DNA from: a virus
DNA: 64,000 nucleotides
Strand: one strand, 5' to 3'
IMG/VR virus record: IMGVR_UViG_3300042261_002385
Location: 124,001-188,000 of that record
Made by a program: the position numbers and the translations under genes. This document shows positions 29,029-37,396 of the stretch, piece after piece (position 1 is the stretch's first letter; the number at the start of each line of letters is the position of its first letter). The notes under the pieces are model-generated. The model ran no database searches. It saw nothing but the letters and a program-made list of their open reading frames with translations, and was not told the DNA's origin.

Positions 29029-29784
29029 ATGAGTAAATCTAAGTCCGAATTAAATCGTGAAATCCAAGAAGGAGTAAACGACTATGAGTATAAAAAAAAT
29101 ATTCGAAAGAAAAATTCTCTAACTAAAGAAGAATTTCAAAAAAATGGAGTTAGATTGTCTGATAAACAAAATGACTTATACAAAGGAATCAGAAATAACA
29201 TTTTGACTGTTGTGCATGGACCAGCTGGAACAGCAAAAACTTTTGTGACTTGTTATACTGCTCTCGCGTTACTTGCAGACAAAAAAATTGAAAAAATAAT
29301 TATTACAAAACCTATACAAGAAAGTGGCGAAAACTTAGGATTTCTACCAGGATCATTAGAAGATAAATTACATCCATACAAACAATCCTACTACACTACA
29401 TTTTGTAAAATTATAGGTAAAGTTACAACTGACTTTTTGTTTTCTACTGAAGAAATAATTTTTGAACCATTAGCTTATATGAGAGGTTCAACTTACGACA
29501 ACTGTATTATGTTATTAGACGAGTGTCAAAACGCATCAATCAAACAATTGATGTTATGGATAACCAGATTAGGAACAGATTCACGAGCCGTAATGATGGG
29601 TGATACTTCACAATATGATGTAAGAAAAAAAGATTCAGGATACAACGACTTCATCAAAATGGTTGATGGGATGGTTGACCTAAATCTTTTTGAATTTACG
29701 AATGAAGATATAGTTAGAAATAAGTTTCTTATTGAGATCGCTAACAGATACGATAAATATCGAAGTGAGCAGAAGGATTTTTAA
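29029..29784 (+). CDS. phoH: PhoH-family ATPase
   Basis: 251 residues. Walker A GPAGTAKT at 64-71, followed by IITKPIQESGENLGFLPGSLEDK, which is the characteristic P-x-x-x-x-GE-x-LGFLPG segment of PhoH. Walker B is MLLDECQNA. A C-terminal MMGDTSQYDV...DGMVDL segment matches the end of the domain. PhoH-like proteins are common in large phages; they are ATPases tied to RNA metabolism and phosphate stress in bacteria, with phage role unsettled. The long basic N-terminus (1-45) is extra to the minimal domain. It is convergent with the next gene, overlapping four bases at the stops. Confidence 0.92.
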   Translation: MSKSKSELNREIQEGVNDYEYKKNIRKKNSLTKEEFQKNGVRLSDKQNDLYKGIRNNILTVVHGPAGTAKTFVTCYTALALLADKKIEKIIITKPIQESGENLGFLPGSLEDKLHPYKQSYYTTFCKIIGKVTTDFLFSTEEIIFEPLAYMRGSTYDNCIMLLDECQNASIKQLMLWITRLGTDSRAVMMGDTSQYDVRKKDSGYNDFIKMVDGMVDLNLFEFTNEDIVRNKFLIEIANRYDKYRSEQKDF

Positions 29785-30737
29785 TCTTCTTCTTCATCAT
29801 AATATTCTTCAGTATCTTCTTCTCTTTGAACACGTCCGCTGCTTTGAATTAAAACATAATCAAAGTTATAGTTTTGAGAGTTTGAAAATCTTCCCTTATA
29901 AGTATCATAGAATTTGAAGGTGTCTAAATAAGGATAATAACTTAGATTATGGTTTTCTAAAATAACATAGAGATGTCTTCTCTCGGGATTCCCATCAATA
30001 TCTACATAAAGTTCAGACTTTGCGTTTTGTTCCCATTTTGTAAGATAACCATTATCTTTTGCCCACTTTTTAAAAATATCTACATCGTGATCGTAGACAG
30101 TGTAGATACGGTCCATAAATTTATAAACATTGTCTGAATTAAATTCTTTTATTTCATCCCACAAAAGAGCTCTAGCTCTGACTTGTCCATCATCAGTCAG
30201 TAGGACTAACATTTTGACTGGATTTACAGCGTATAGAGTCATGAATTTATTTCTATCGGGTTGTCTCATACAAGAATTCCAAAGAGAACCGTATCGACAA
30301 CCATCTGGTCTAAAATAATTATCTTCTAAATAGTATTTTTTTATATCTTCACCTTCAACAACGATAAGTTTTTTTGGATCGTAGTTGAAATATGATTTGT
30401 AGTAGTTAACAAACTTCTCTACATCAGAGTCAGCAATTCCGAATTCATTAAATGCTTCTTTAGACAAAAATCGTTTTATAAAACGACCAACTTTAATTTT
30501 AGTTCTACCCACACCATCACCAAAAGGATCTTTTCCTTCATCATTTTTGATGATGTCGTATTTAGATTTAGGCAGATAAGAAAGAGTATCAATTTCATCA
30601 TCTTCTCTTTTAACAAAGTTTCCTTCTTCTTTTATCAATCCACTCATGCCGTGAATTAAAATTTGAGAGATTCTAAAATGTGTGCTTCTATCTAAGAAGT
30701 TCATCATTTCATGGTCAAAAATAAGTCGATTATACAT
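29781..30737 (-). CDS. Conserved phage-type hypothetical protein
   Basis: 318 residues. The central GCRYGSLWNSCMRQPDRNKFMTLYA and KMLVLLTDDGQVRARALLW segments look like a conserved core seen in other large phages, with Trp, Cys and Arg positions that could form an active or binding site. I cannot name the family. The C-terminus is a Glu/Asp/Tyr tail. It is divergent from the gene at 30755 with only 17 bases between start codons. Confidence 0.65.
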   Translation of the reverse strand: MYNRLIFDHEMMNFLDRSTHFRISQILIHGMSGLIKEEGNFVKREDDEIDTLSYLPKSKYDIIKNDEGKDPFGDGVGRTKIKVGRFIKRFLSKEAFNEFGIADSDVEKFVNYYKSYFNYDPKKLIVVEGEDIKKYYLEDNYFRPDGCRYGSLWNSCMRQPDRNKFMTLYAVNPVKMLVLLTDDGQVRARALLWDEIKEFNSDNVYKFMDRIYTVYDHDVDIFKKWAKDNGYLTKWEQNAKSELYVDIDGNPERRHLYVILENHNLSYYPYLDTFKFYDTYKGRFSNSQNYNFDYVLIQSSGRVQREEDTEEYYDEEED

Positions 30738-30754
30738 TTTAATATATAGTTTAT
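30738..30754. promoter_or_regulatory. 17-base divergent start-codon spacer with shared TA motif
   Basis: Contains AATATATAGTTTAT. Reading plus, TTTAATATATA ends six bases before the ATG at 30755. Reading minus, CTATATATT abuts the ATG at 30737. Both genes must initiate from this spacer or from within each other. Confidence 0.5.
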
Positions 30755-30967
30755 ATGCAGTTTATTGTAGAATTTAAGTCTTTTTATAAAGTAGGTGATG
30801 TAGTCAAAATTGAATACTGGTGGGATGATATGATCACACCTGTAAAAGTTATTGAACAAACATCACCAAGAACAATCAAAGTTACTCATAATATTCCAGA
30901 ATCTAAAATTCAAAATGCTCCTGATGAAATCATTAGCACTTCAGATATTATAGATATTGCTAGATAA
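30755..30967 (+). CDS. Small hypothetical protein, SH3-like barrel pattern
   Basis: 70 residues, beta-rich: FKVGDVVKIEYWWDD-type start of a small barrel (actual text KVGDVVKIEYWWDD), followed by PVKVIEQTSPRTIKVTH. The pattern resembles KOW or SH3-like nucleic-acid or protein binding modules. Start supported by the promoter motif six bases upstream. Convergent with the peptidase gene, overlapping eight bases. Confidence 0.6.
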   Translation: MQFIVEFKSFYKVGDVVKIEYWWDDMITPVKVIEQTSPRTIKVTHNIPESKIQNAPDEIISTSDIIDIAR

Positions 30968-32159
30968 TCTCACCTTTTCCATCTTCATACATTTTATCTA
31001 AAAGATAATCATAGAAGAATTTATCATATTCAAGATTCATATCTAAATATTGTTCTTTAATTATTTGTAACTCCCAATATTCTAAATTAGAATCGGTGAA
31101 CTTACTCATAATCCAATCATACTTAGGATCTTTATTCGAAACCGAATCAATGTTTATAATATTAGAAATTGGCTTGATGTCATAAAAATCATCATATTGG
31201 TCATAAGCATATGACATATCCATTAAACCGGAACCACTGTCGTAATATTTTTTACCACTTCTTCGATTTCTCTTCTTCTTTTTACCTCTGTTTGAGTAAA
31301 TTTCAGACATACTATCACCATATCCGACACTATCATCATATTGACCATAGTCATATGTTTCATATCCATAATCTTTACGACCGTAGGTAGGGTAAGAATA
31401 ATCTTTCCATTCGTGAACCTCAGGATTACGTTTTGTAGGAAGACTTTCCCAATTAACTTTTACACAAGCTTCAGCCAAATCTGTTAAGTGAAGAATATCT
31501 TGAGACTCATTAGTAGTATGTTCTTTGTAATAACCAACAGAAACATTAGTACACTCTGGAATTAAGTGAGTAAACTCAGCAGAGTCGGTATAAACACCAC
31601 CTGTATCTTTTTTATAAGACAAACTACGAGTCTGATTTAATTCTTGACACAGTGCGTCAGCGAAATCATCAGAACAACAACGAGAAGAAGATTGATAAGT
31701 AATAATAGAAGATACATCACGTCGGTCAAAAGAAATGATGCGGTCATAATTTCCTTTGAAGAATCCGAATTTAGCGGCATTTCCCGAACCAATACATCCA
31801 ACTTCCTCACCAATGAAGAAATAGTAAAGACCTGGAACTTCATTTTTAATCATCCAAAGAAGAACTGTGATACCAGCTTTGTCGTCAGCTCCTAAAGTAG
31901 TTTTACCATCAGTTTTGATTAAATTCTGGTCAAAAACGTGAGTTACTGTGACATAGTCTTTTGATACCGTATCTAGGTGAGCTGCGAAAATTGAACGACT
32001 TTCACCAATTTTATAAAAGTAGTTTCCCCACTCGTCTTTTTGCATACCTTTTGGAAACAACTCTCTCATTGATGCTACGAGTTGGTCCTCGTGTCCATAA
32101 GGAACTGTTTTAGAGGTTAATCTTAAAAATGTTTCAAATACAAATTCTTCTACTTTCAT
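30960..32159 (-). CDS. M20/M42-type metallo-aminopeptidase with Tyr-rich C-terminal extension
   Basis: 399 residues. Metal-ligand motifs of the co-catalytic zinc exopeptidases appear in order: AAHLDT near residue 60, LGADDKAG near 93 (Asp), FIGEEVGCIGSG near 115 (Glu-Glu) and SFDRRDVS near 145 (Asp). A distal His follows in YKEHTTNE near 213. The closest resemblance is to tripeptidase T/M20-like enzymes. From about residue 245 an extra Tyr/Asp/Gly-rich segment and a KKKKRNRRSGKK patch replace any usual domain, then a helical end. It is expressed from a Bacteroidota-type promoter directly upstream. Likely recycles peptides or processes a host peptide. Confidence 0.8.
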   Translation of the reverse strand: MKVEEFVFETFLRLTSKTVPYGHEDQLVASMRELFPKGMQKDEWGNYFYKIGESRSIFAAHLDTVSKDYVTVTHVFDQNLIKTDGKTTLGADDKAGITVLLWMIKNEVPGLYYFFIGEEVGCIGSGNAAKFGFFKGNYDRIISFDRRDVSSIITYQSSSRCCSDDFADALCQELNQTRSLSYKKDTGGVYTDSAEFTHLIPECTNVSVGYYKEHTTNESQDILHLTDLAEACVKVNWESLPTKRNPEVHEWKDYSYPTYGRKDYGYETYDYGQYDDSVGYGDSMSEIYSNRGKKKKRNRRSGKKYYDSGSGLMDMSYAYDQYDDFYDIKPISNIINIDSVSNKDPKYDWIMSKFTDSNLEYWELQIIKEQYLDMNLEYDKFFYDYLLDKMYEDGKGEII

Positions 32160-32163
32160 ACTA

Positions 32164-32195
32164 CAAAGATACGGAACTTATTAACAAAATACAAA
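32164..32195 (-). promoter_or_regulatory. Bacteroidota-type (host sigma) promoter
   Basis: On the minus strand TTTG, 20 bases, TATCTTTG, ending four bases before the ATG at 32159. Exact match to TTTG-N19-20-TAnnTTTG. Confidence 0.65.
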
Positions 32196-32254
32196 TATTC
32201 CTCTATAAATATCATTGTTTATAAGAAAAATACTCAAACAAACAAAATATTTTT

Positions 32255-32361
32255 TGATATATAACATTAGCTGTTCGCTAACTTATGTCGGGTATCAAAA
32301 GGATACCTTTGAGATTTAGAAATGAATCAAAGATATAGGTCTAAAAATAAAATGAATAACT
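32255..32361 (+). promoter_or_regulatory. Unusually long leader with hairpin upstream of the SHOCT gene
   Basis: TGATATATAAC near 32255 resembles the late-type motif but lies about 95 bases from the ATG at 32362. The leader holds TAGCTGTTCG (32268-32277), complementary to 33306-33315, and a hairpin GGTATC-aaaag-GATACC (32291-32307). It also holds a possible 20-codon upstream frame at 32322-32384 overlapping the gene start. Confidence 0.4.
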
Positions 32362-33294
32362 ATGGCAAAACAAATTGCAAGTAGCAATTCCAAGCCAGGA
32401 GCTTGGATTGTATCTCCTAAAGATAGGGGAAGAAAACAAATCAAAAGTGGAAAAGTCTTCTTAAAAGACGGAGACGAATTCGAAATCGAATTATTTAACT
32501 CACTAACCGTTTCAGTTCTGTCTGATATAAAATTAAACGGTCAATCAATCTCAAAAACAGGATTAGTCATAAAACCAGGTCAACGTGTTTACTTAGACTG
32601 CTTTATTGATGATAGAAAAAAATTCAAATTTTCAACATACGAAATTGAAAACTCTGGAGAAGCATTAGATGCTACTCAGAACAATGGTGTATTAGAAGTT
32701 TTCTTTTATAAAGAAGATGTTATTACTTTAGATAACTGGCAAAGAAAGTTTGATAGAGTGATAGTTGAAAAATACTACCCTTATAATCCTTACCCGTGGT
32801 ATAATCCATATAGAGTCTATTGTGGTTCAGGAACAATTAGTGGTGGAACAGTAGTGACTACAAACGGTAATCCTTTTAATATTAATGCTTCTAGTGGTCT
32901 AATTGGTGAAACAACAACTGCTTATAACTCATCAAATAATATAAATTGTAGTTATACTTCTCAAGTTGATTTATCTAATTTAAATGTTGCTGGTTCTCTT
33001 TCAACAAACTCTATTGAAACAGGTAGAGTTGAAAAAGGTGAAAAATCAAAACAACAATTCACTGAGGTAGATATGGAATTTGAGAAACATTATATTGCTT
33101 CTACTATTATACAAATTCTTCCAGAAAGTAGAAAACCAGCTGAAGTAAAGCAAATGAAAACTAAACAAAGTCAGTTACTTTCTTCAGATGAAGTGATTAA
33201 TCTTATCAAAAAGTTAGGTGATTTACATTCATCAGGAATCCTAACAGATGAAGAGTTCTCAAAAAAGAAAGCAGAACTACTTTCTAAAATCTAA
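32362..33294 (+). CDS. Virion- or surface-type protein with C-terminal SHOCT domain
   Basis: 310 residues. The N-terminal 140 residues are beta-rich (starts MAKQIASSNSKPGAWIVSPK) with no known family. A Pro/Tyr-rich stretch (YYPYNPYPWYNPY) and a Ser/Asn/Gly linker follow. The last 30 residues (VINLIKKLGDLHSSGILTDE and on) are a textbook SHOCT module: a helix, LHSSGILTDEEF, then KKAELL. SHOCT modules mediate oligomerisation or membrane association in bacteria. The gene stands alone with its own long leader and a strong terminator, so it is independently regulated. Confidence 0.7.
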   Translation: MAKQIASSNSKPGAWIVSPKDRGRKQIKSGKVFLKDGDEFEIELFNSLTVSVLSDIKLNGQSISKTGLVIKPGQRVYLDCFIDDRKKFKFSTYEIENSGEALDATQNNGVLEVFFYKEDVITLDNWQRKFDRVIVEKYYPYNPYPWYNPYRVYCGSGTISGGTVVTTNGNPFNINASSGLIGETTTAYNSSNNINCSYTSQVDLSNLNVAGSLSTNSIETGRVEKGEKSKQQFTEVDMEFEKHYIASTIIQILPESRKPAEVKQMKTKQSQLLSSDEVINLIKKLGDLHSSGILTDEEFSKKKAELLSKI

Positions 33295-33323
33295 AACTAA
33301 ATAAACGAACAGCTATAAATGAA

Positions 33324-33351
33324 AAGAGAGACTTAGGTCTCTCTTTTTTTT
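33324..33351 (+). terminator. Rho-independent terminator
   Basis: AAGAGAGAC-ttag-GTCTCTCTT (9 bp stem) followed by a T run. It ends the SHOCT gene transcript and abuts the stop of the convergent kinase gene. Confidence 0.85.
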
Positions 33352-34213
33352 AGAAATGTTTTTTGACTTCCGATGAAACCTCATCAATAGTCATTTGACC
33401 ACCTGATTTATTTCTTGTATTTACAACAACATCATAATTTCCTTCAGGTTGAGGTTTAGTATAAATCCAATACTCTTTTTCATCTTCTTTTATACCTAAT
33501 TTATTTAAGAATTCATCAACCCAAGATTGATCTGTAAATAACTCTTTTACAGAATTTTTATTCCATGATTTTTCACTATCTACACCACCCTTCTCAGGTT
33601 TTGCCTCATACTTAAAACAATAAGCACCAACAAAAACTCCTTTAGGATCTCTAGCATCAGTTCCTTTTCTTCTTTCTATATTCAAAATTAAATGATCAAT
33701 TGGAGCATGTACTAAAATCCATTTTGGTTTTGATAGTCCTGATTTAGTAGCGCACTCTAATATTGTTCCTTGAACATCATCATATATTACATTTTTTTGT
33801 TGATTAGTTCTTCCAAATGTTCCATTTTTATCTTTAAGACCTATTTTTGATATTTTACCACTTTTTGCTTCTTGTGCCATAAACCATCTAGCCGCTTTTT
33901 CAAAATCATCAGTACCGGGACTTGTTTTATAAGGACATCCAGGATATATTTCAGATAACTTAGGTTTATCTTCATTACCAAAATTTTCCATTCCCGCCTC
34001 CTCATACATCAAATTATAAAATGAGTCTACGGCTAGAACACACCAATCAGGTGATAGATTTTTAAGAGCTGCACTTTTACCAGAACTAGAAGTTCCATCT
34101 AAAAGTATTTGTTTTGATGGATTTGATAATTCTTCAATGCTTGATTGTTTGACATCAATCCCCGGAAGTGATTCACCTTCCATAAAATTTTCGTATAACT
34201 TTAAGTATTTCAT
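33350..34213 (-). CDS. P-loop kinase-like protein with capsid-targeting-like leader
   Basis: 287 residues. MKYLKLYENFMEGESL is a leader match (ends MEGE rather than I-x-E). A Walker A GTSSSGKS lies at 40-47 right after ILLD, the arrangement of small-molecule kinases and chloramphenicol phosphotransferase/zeta-toxin-like P-loop proteins. VLAVDSFYNLMYEE carries the Asp expected after strand 2, and HLILNIERRKGTDARDP supplies Arg residues like a lid. It would be the clearest enzyme among the presumed packaged proteins. Substrate unknown. Confidence 0.7.
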   Translation of the reverse strand: MKYLKLYENFMEGESLPGIDVKQSSIEELSNPSKQILLDGTSSSGKSAALKNLSPDWCVLAVDSFYNLMYEEAGMENFGNEDKPKLSEIYPGCPYKTSPGTDDFEKAARWFMAQEAKSGKISKIGLKDKNGTFGRTNQQKNVIYDDVQGTILECATKSGLSKPKWILVHAPIDHLILNIERRKGTDARDPKGVFVGAYCFKYEAKPEKGGVDSEKSWNKNSVKELFTDQSWVDEFLNKLGIKEDEKEYWIYTKPQPEGNYDVVVNTRNKSGGQMTIDEVSSEVKKHF

Positions 34214-34234
34214 AATTTTAATATATATTAAAAG
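34214..34234. promoter_or_regulatory. Palindromic bidirectional promoter spacer
   Basis: Only 21 bases separate divergent ATGs at 34213 and 34235. The core TTTTAATATATATTAAAA is a perfect palindrome, offering the late-type motif on both strands 7-8 bases from each start. Confidence 0.6.
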
Positions 34235-35596
34235 ATGAAACTTAAAAGATATTTACAATTTATAAAAGAATCTCTTAAAGAAGATTTAGAGTCAGGTAAA
34301 ATCTGGGAATTAGATGAAGACCAGATTCGTGAATATCTAATAGAATTAGATGATGCTGGATATTTAATCACTGTAGGTTTTGGATTTGTAAAAAGAGAAA
34401 CTATACATCGTTACCATAGACCTTCAGTAGAAAAAGATTTTTATACTGAAAAAATGCTTGCTGGTGAAGAAATTAGACCAGCTTACAATATAGTAATAGA
34501 AAAATCAAGTGATTTAAGTAAAGAAGATGTGACAGACTCATTGAAGTTTGCTTGCTCAATTATAGAAGGAGAAGGTGACTGTGATGTAGAATTAATAGCT
34601 GGTGATGGTGGAGTTTTAGATATAGATGCAGTATTAGTTCAGGGTGGATTTTTTACTGATGTTGATCCAGAAGATGAAAATTCTGGTATAGAATTAGAAG
34701 GATATAATGCATCACTATCAATTTTTGCTAAACAAAAAAACACAATTAAAATCAAACCACAAGATTTAGAAGACTATTACGGATGGGATGTTTCAGTAAA
34801 AAAAGAAGGTCAGTTATGGGCTGAAATTGATTTAGAAGACTTAGCTGATTTTATCCTATCACCAAGATCCGAATACAAAGATTCTTTAGTTAAAGGACAA
34901 GAATATATGTGGGATTATTATGATATTTCAGCTTACTATCCAGATATAATTTCGCTTTTTAATTATAGTGTAGATAAAGAAAATGAAGTTTTAGTAGTCA
35001 AAGCAATAATTAAAGAATTAGGTGGATATGAACAAGCTATAAATCATATCGGAGATGAATGTGATAATCAAATTTATGAAGAGGTTAAAGATATGACAGA
35101 AGAAGAACTTATTGAATATCTGCTATCAGAAAGGTTTTATAAAACTATCAAACAATTAGCAAGTCATTCAATGGTCCTACAAGAAATCAGGGACACAATA
35201 GCTAACTGGGAGATGTCAGCTCATTGTGACGAAAATTATGACCAAATAGTAAGTAATTTTGATGGTATAGTTAATGATGAATTAGGTCAATATGAAAAAG
35301 TAGTGAAAGAAGTCACTAAATATTACAACTCAAAAGACGCTGAAGGAAATCAAGTAAGAAGAGAGTATAAAGATAATGTTACTTATTATCAATTTCCATA
35401 TAGTAATGATTGGATTTCGGAAACGGATTCTGAATATTTATACAATAAAGAATTAGATGACCTTTTTAGAGACTTTGTTAGAGAATCAGATATTGATAGA
35501 ACTTTAAATCCAAGAATTTCTGACTACGGTGATGTCAATAAAGAAGAAATGAATAAAGATATTAAAGCTTACTTAACTAGATACTTATCTGAATAG
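34235..35596 (+). CDS. Putative packaged protein with leader, acidic, 453 residues
   Basis: MKLKRYLQFIKESLKE is a clear leader ending in IKE followed by Ser. The mature part is strongly acidic with alternating helices and beta segments and no motif I recognise; the C-terminal half has several Tyr-rich stretches. Divergent from the leader-bearing kinase gene across a 21-base palindromic promoter, so two cargo candidates may be co-regulated. Confidence 0.72.
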   Translation: MKLKRYLQFIKESLKEDLESGKIWELDEDQIREYLIELDDAGYLITVGFGFVKRETIHRYHRPSVEKDFYTEKMLAGEEIRPAYNIVIEKSSDLSKEDVTDSLKFACSIIEGEGDCDVELIAGDGGVLDIDAVLVQGGFFTDVDPEDENSGIELEGYNASLSIFAKQKNTIKIKPQDLEDYYGWDVSVKKEGQLWAEIDLEDLADFILSPRSEYKDSLVKGQEYMWDYYDISAYYPDIISLFNYSVDKENEVLVVKAIIKELGGYEQAINHIGDECDNQIYEEVKDMTEEELIEYLLSERFYKTIKQLASHSMVLQEIRDTIANWEMSAHCDENYDQIVSNFDGIVNDELGQYEKVVKEVTKYYNSKDAEGNQVRREYKDNVTYYQFPYSNDWISETDSEYLYNKELDDLFRDFVRESDIDRTLNPRISDYGDVNKEEMNKDIKAYLTRYLSE

Positions 35597-36166
35597 TTAC
35601 ATATTCAAATATTCCTTTAATTTCATTAACATATAGTCTGTAATTAAATCAGATGAGTTTACTGAATTAATGAACTTAATATCTACTTTGACGGATTTAC
35701 TAATCTTCTCTTCTTCAGAACCATCCCCTTTCGGTATTACTTCGTGGTAGTCTCTTTCGTTTAAAGGTAGAATAAAAGGGTGATATCTATTAGTATGACC
35801 TTTACTAATATAAAGAGGTTTATACTCTTCTTCAATTTGAAAATCCTCTCTTAAAACAATTCCAGCTTCTTCTTCTAATTCTCTTAAAAGAGCCATTTTC
35901 GGTGTCTCACCTGTTTCAATTCCACCACCAACAACAGTTGCATGGAATTCCTGACTATCTACATACTTAAATGTTGGAATATATTCATATCTTAAAACCA
36001 TTTGATTTGATTCAATTAAGTAAGGAATACAAACAACACAATCTTTTTCTTTAATAAGTGACCAGTCTTCATATTTGACGACCTTCATTTTATCATCTTG
36101 ATAAAGGATTTCATCATCTGGTTCAGTGAATTCGTTTTTTGGTTTAAGTTTTGAGAATTTTTCCAT
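35597..36166 (-). CDS. Nudix hydrolase
   Basis: 189 residues. The Nudix box is complete: GGIETGETPKMALLRELEEE then AGI, fitting G-x5-E-x7-REU-x-EE-x-G-U, near residues 80-102. Flanking order (strands VVCIPYLIES, VLRYEYIPTF upstream; HPFILPL downstream) resembles ADP-ribose pyrophosphatase-like members. Substrate could be ADP-ribose, NAD-derived or modified nucleotides. It follows TTAATATATA at four-base spacing and lies three bases downstream of the glycosyltransferase gene. Confidence 0.88.
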   Translation of the reverse strand: MEKFSKLKPKNEFTEPDDEILYQDDKMKVVKYEDWSLIKEKDCVVCIPYLIESNQMVLRYEYIPTFKYVDSQEFHATVVGGGIETGETPKMALLRELEEEAGIVLREDFQIEEEYKPLYISKGHTNRYHPFILPLNERDYHEVIPKGDGSEEEKISKSVKVDIKFINSVNSSDLITDYMLMKLKEYLNM

Positions 36167-36169
36167 AAA

Positions 36170-37366
36170 TTATATATTAATTTCTGGTTTAATAAAATTA
36201 TTGTTTTGTATACAAAGTTTAATCTTTTCAATAACCATTTCGGATGATATTTCAGTTGAACACTCATAATTTTTATTTCTTGGGCAATATGACCAACCAT
36301 TTTGACTATGATTTGGAACAGTTATATCATTCCAACAAGAATTACAAACATTAGGATTGAAGACTCTATATGGATTTGAAAACTCACTGTTTGGATTTGA
36401 AAAACCTGAAATCATAACAACTGGTTTATTGAGAGCCCAAGCTAACCATGAAAGACCAGAACCAAGACCAATAAAAAAATCACAATGAATTAAGTCCGTA
36501 ATTCTTTCTTGTAATGGAAAATCACCAGTTTTATTAACAACTCTATTGGGTGCTGAGTTGACAATTCCATCTTTTCCGAAATTGTCATTTTTATCTATAC
36601 ACAAAACATCATAACCTATTGATACTAAATAGTCAACAACTTCTTGCCAACCAGTTTTATTGTTCCAATATTTATACTGTGCCGTGCTTTGAACTCCAAT
36701 ACAAACATATGGTTTTTGATGGAACCTATCAGTGTTCTCAACAAATATATTTGGTCTTTCTTCAACATAATCCATACCCAACATATCAGAAGCAACTTTA
36801 GAAAGAGTTACCGTTCTAAGACTTGGAATTCGAGAGTAGAAACCTAAATCAAAACTAGCATAATAACAATGACATGGTGTATAAAAACAAAAGAATTTTC
36901 TACAAGAACTATTTTTTAGACCAGGAATTATTGTATTATCACCTCTATCTGGATTTGGTTCAACATCAGTAAATGAAATATCAGTATAGACATTTTCAAA
37001 CAAGTCTTTGAATGCGCAACTAACATATAATTCACATTTATGAAGTTTTTGAAATCTATCTACTTGAGCCATCCATGCAATACAATCACCTAAAGCGTGG
37101 CTATCAAAATTCAATTTAACTTTTTTTCCTTCTAAATTCATTTCATCAGAAAAAATTAAATTATCTTCAAAATATACTTTTACTTGATATTTTGTGAATT
37201 TATAATTGATAGAGTGAGGATCGTAACTAGTCAAACTCTCATTTGTAACAACATTTAAAAGTTCAGTCTTACCATCAGTGATTATTATGTTATATGACCT
37301 CCAATTAGGACAAATGATTTGAATATGACAACCATCGCAATAACTAACTGTAATTTTTGGACTCAT
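36170..37366 (-). CDS. TibC/BAHT-like O-heptosyltransferase
   Basis: 398 residues. The N-terminal half includes NFDSHALGDCIAWMAQVDRF, the typical opening of bacterial autotransporter heptosyltransferases (GT9-like). The C-terminal GT-B half has VCIGVQSTAQYKYWNNKTGW and FIGLGSGLSWLAWAL for donor binding. It ends with four Cys in the pattern NVCNSCWND...YCP...YECS, matching the iron-finger cysteines known in TibC. Family members add heptose to protein Ser residues. In a phage this could glycosylate a virion protein (the Ser/Thr-rich fibres are candidates) or a host surface protein. Confidence 0.8.
   Translation of the reverse strand: MSPKITVSYCDGCHIQIICPNWRSYNIIITDGKTELLNVVTNESLTSYDPHSINYKFTKYQVKVYFEDNLIFSDEMNLEGKKVKLNFDSHALGDCIAWMAQVDRFQKLHKCELYVSCAFKDLFENVYTDISFTDVEPNPDRGDNTIIPGLKNSSCRKFFCFYTPCHCYYASFDLGFYSRIPSLRTVTLSKVASDMLGMDYVEERPNIFVENTDRFHQKPYVCIGVQSTAQYKYWNNKTGWQEVVDYLVSIGYDVLCIDKNDNFGKDGIVNSAPNRVVNKTGDFPLQERITDLIHCDFFIGLGSGLSWLAWALNKPVVMISGFSNPNSEFSNPYRVFNPNVCNSCWNDITVPNHSQNGWSYCPRNKNYECSTEISSEMVIEKIKLCIQNNNFIKPEINI
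36171..36180 (-). promoter_or_regulatory. Leaderless-class promoter motif
   Basis: TTAATATATA then ATTT then ATG at 36166, four-base spacing; it overlaps the end of the upstream heptosyltransferase gene. Confidence 0.5.
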
Positions 37367-37396
37367 TACAATTATATACTAATAAATGATACAGGT

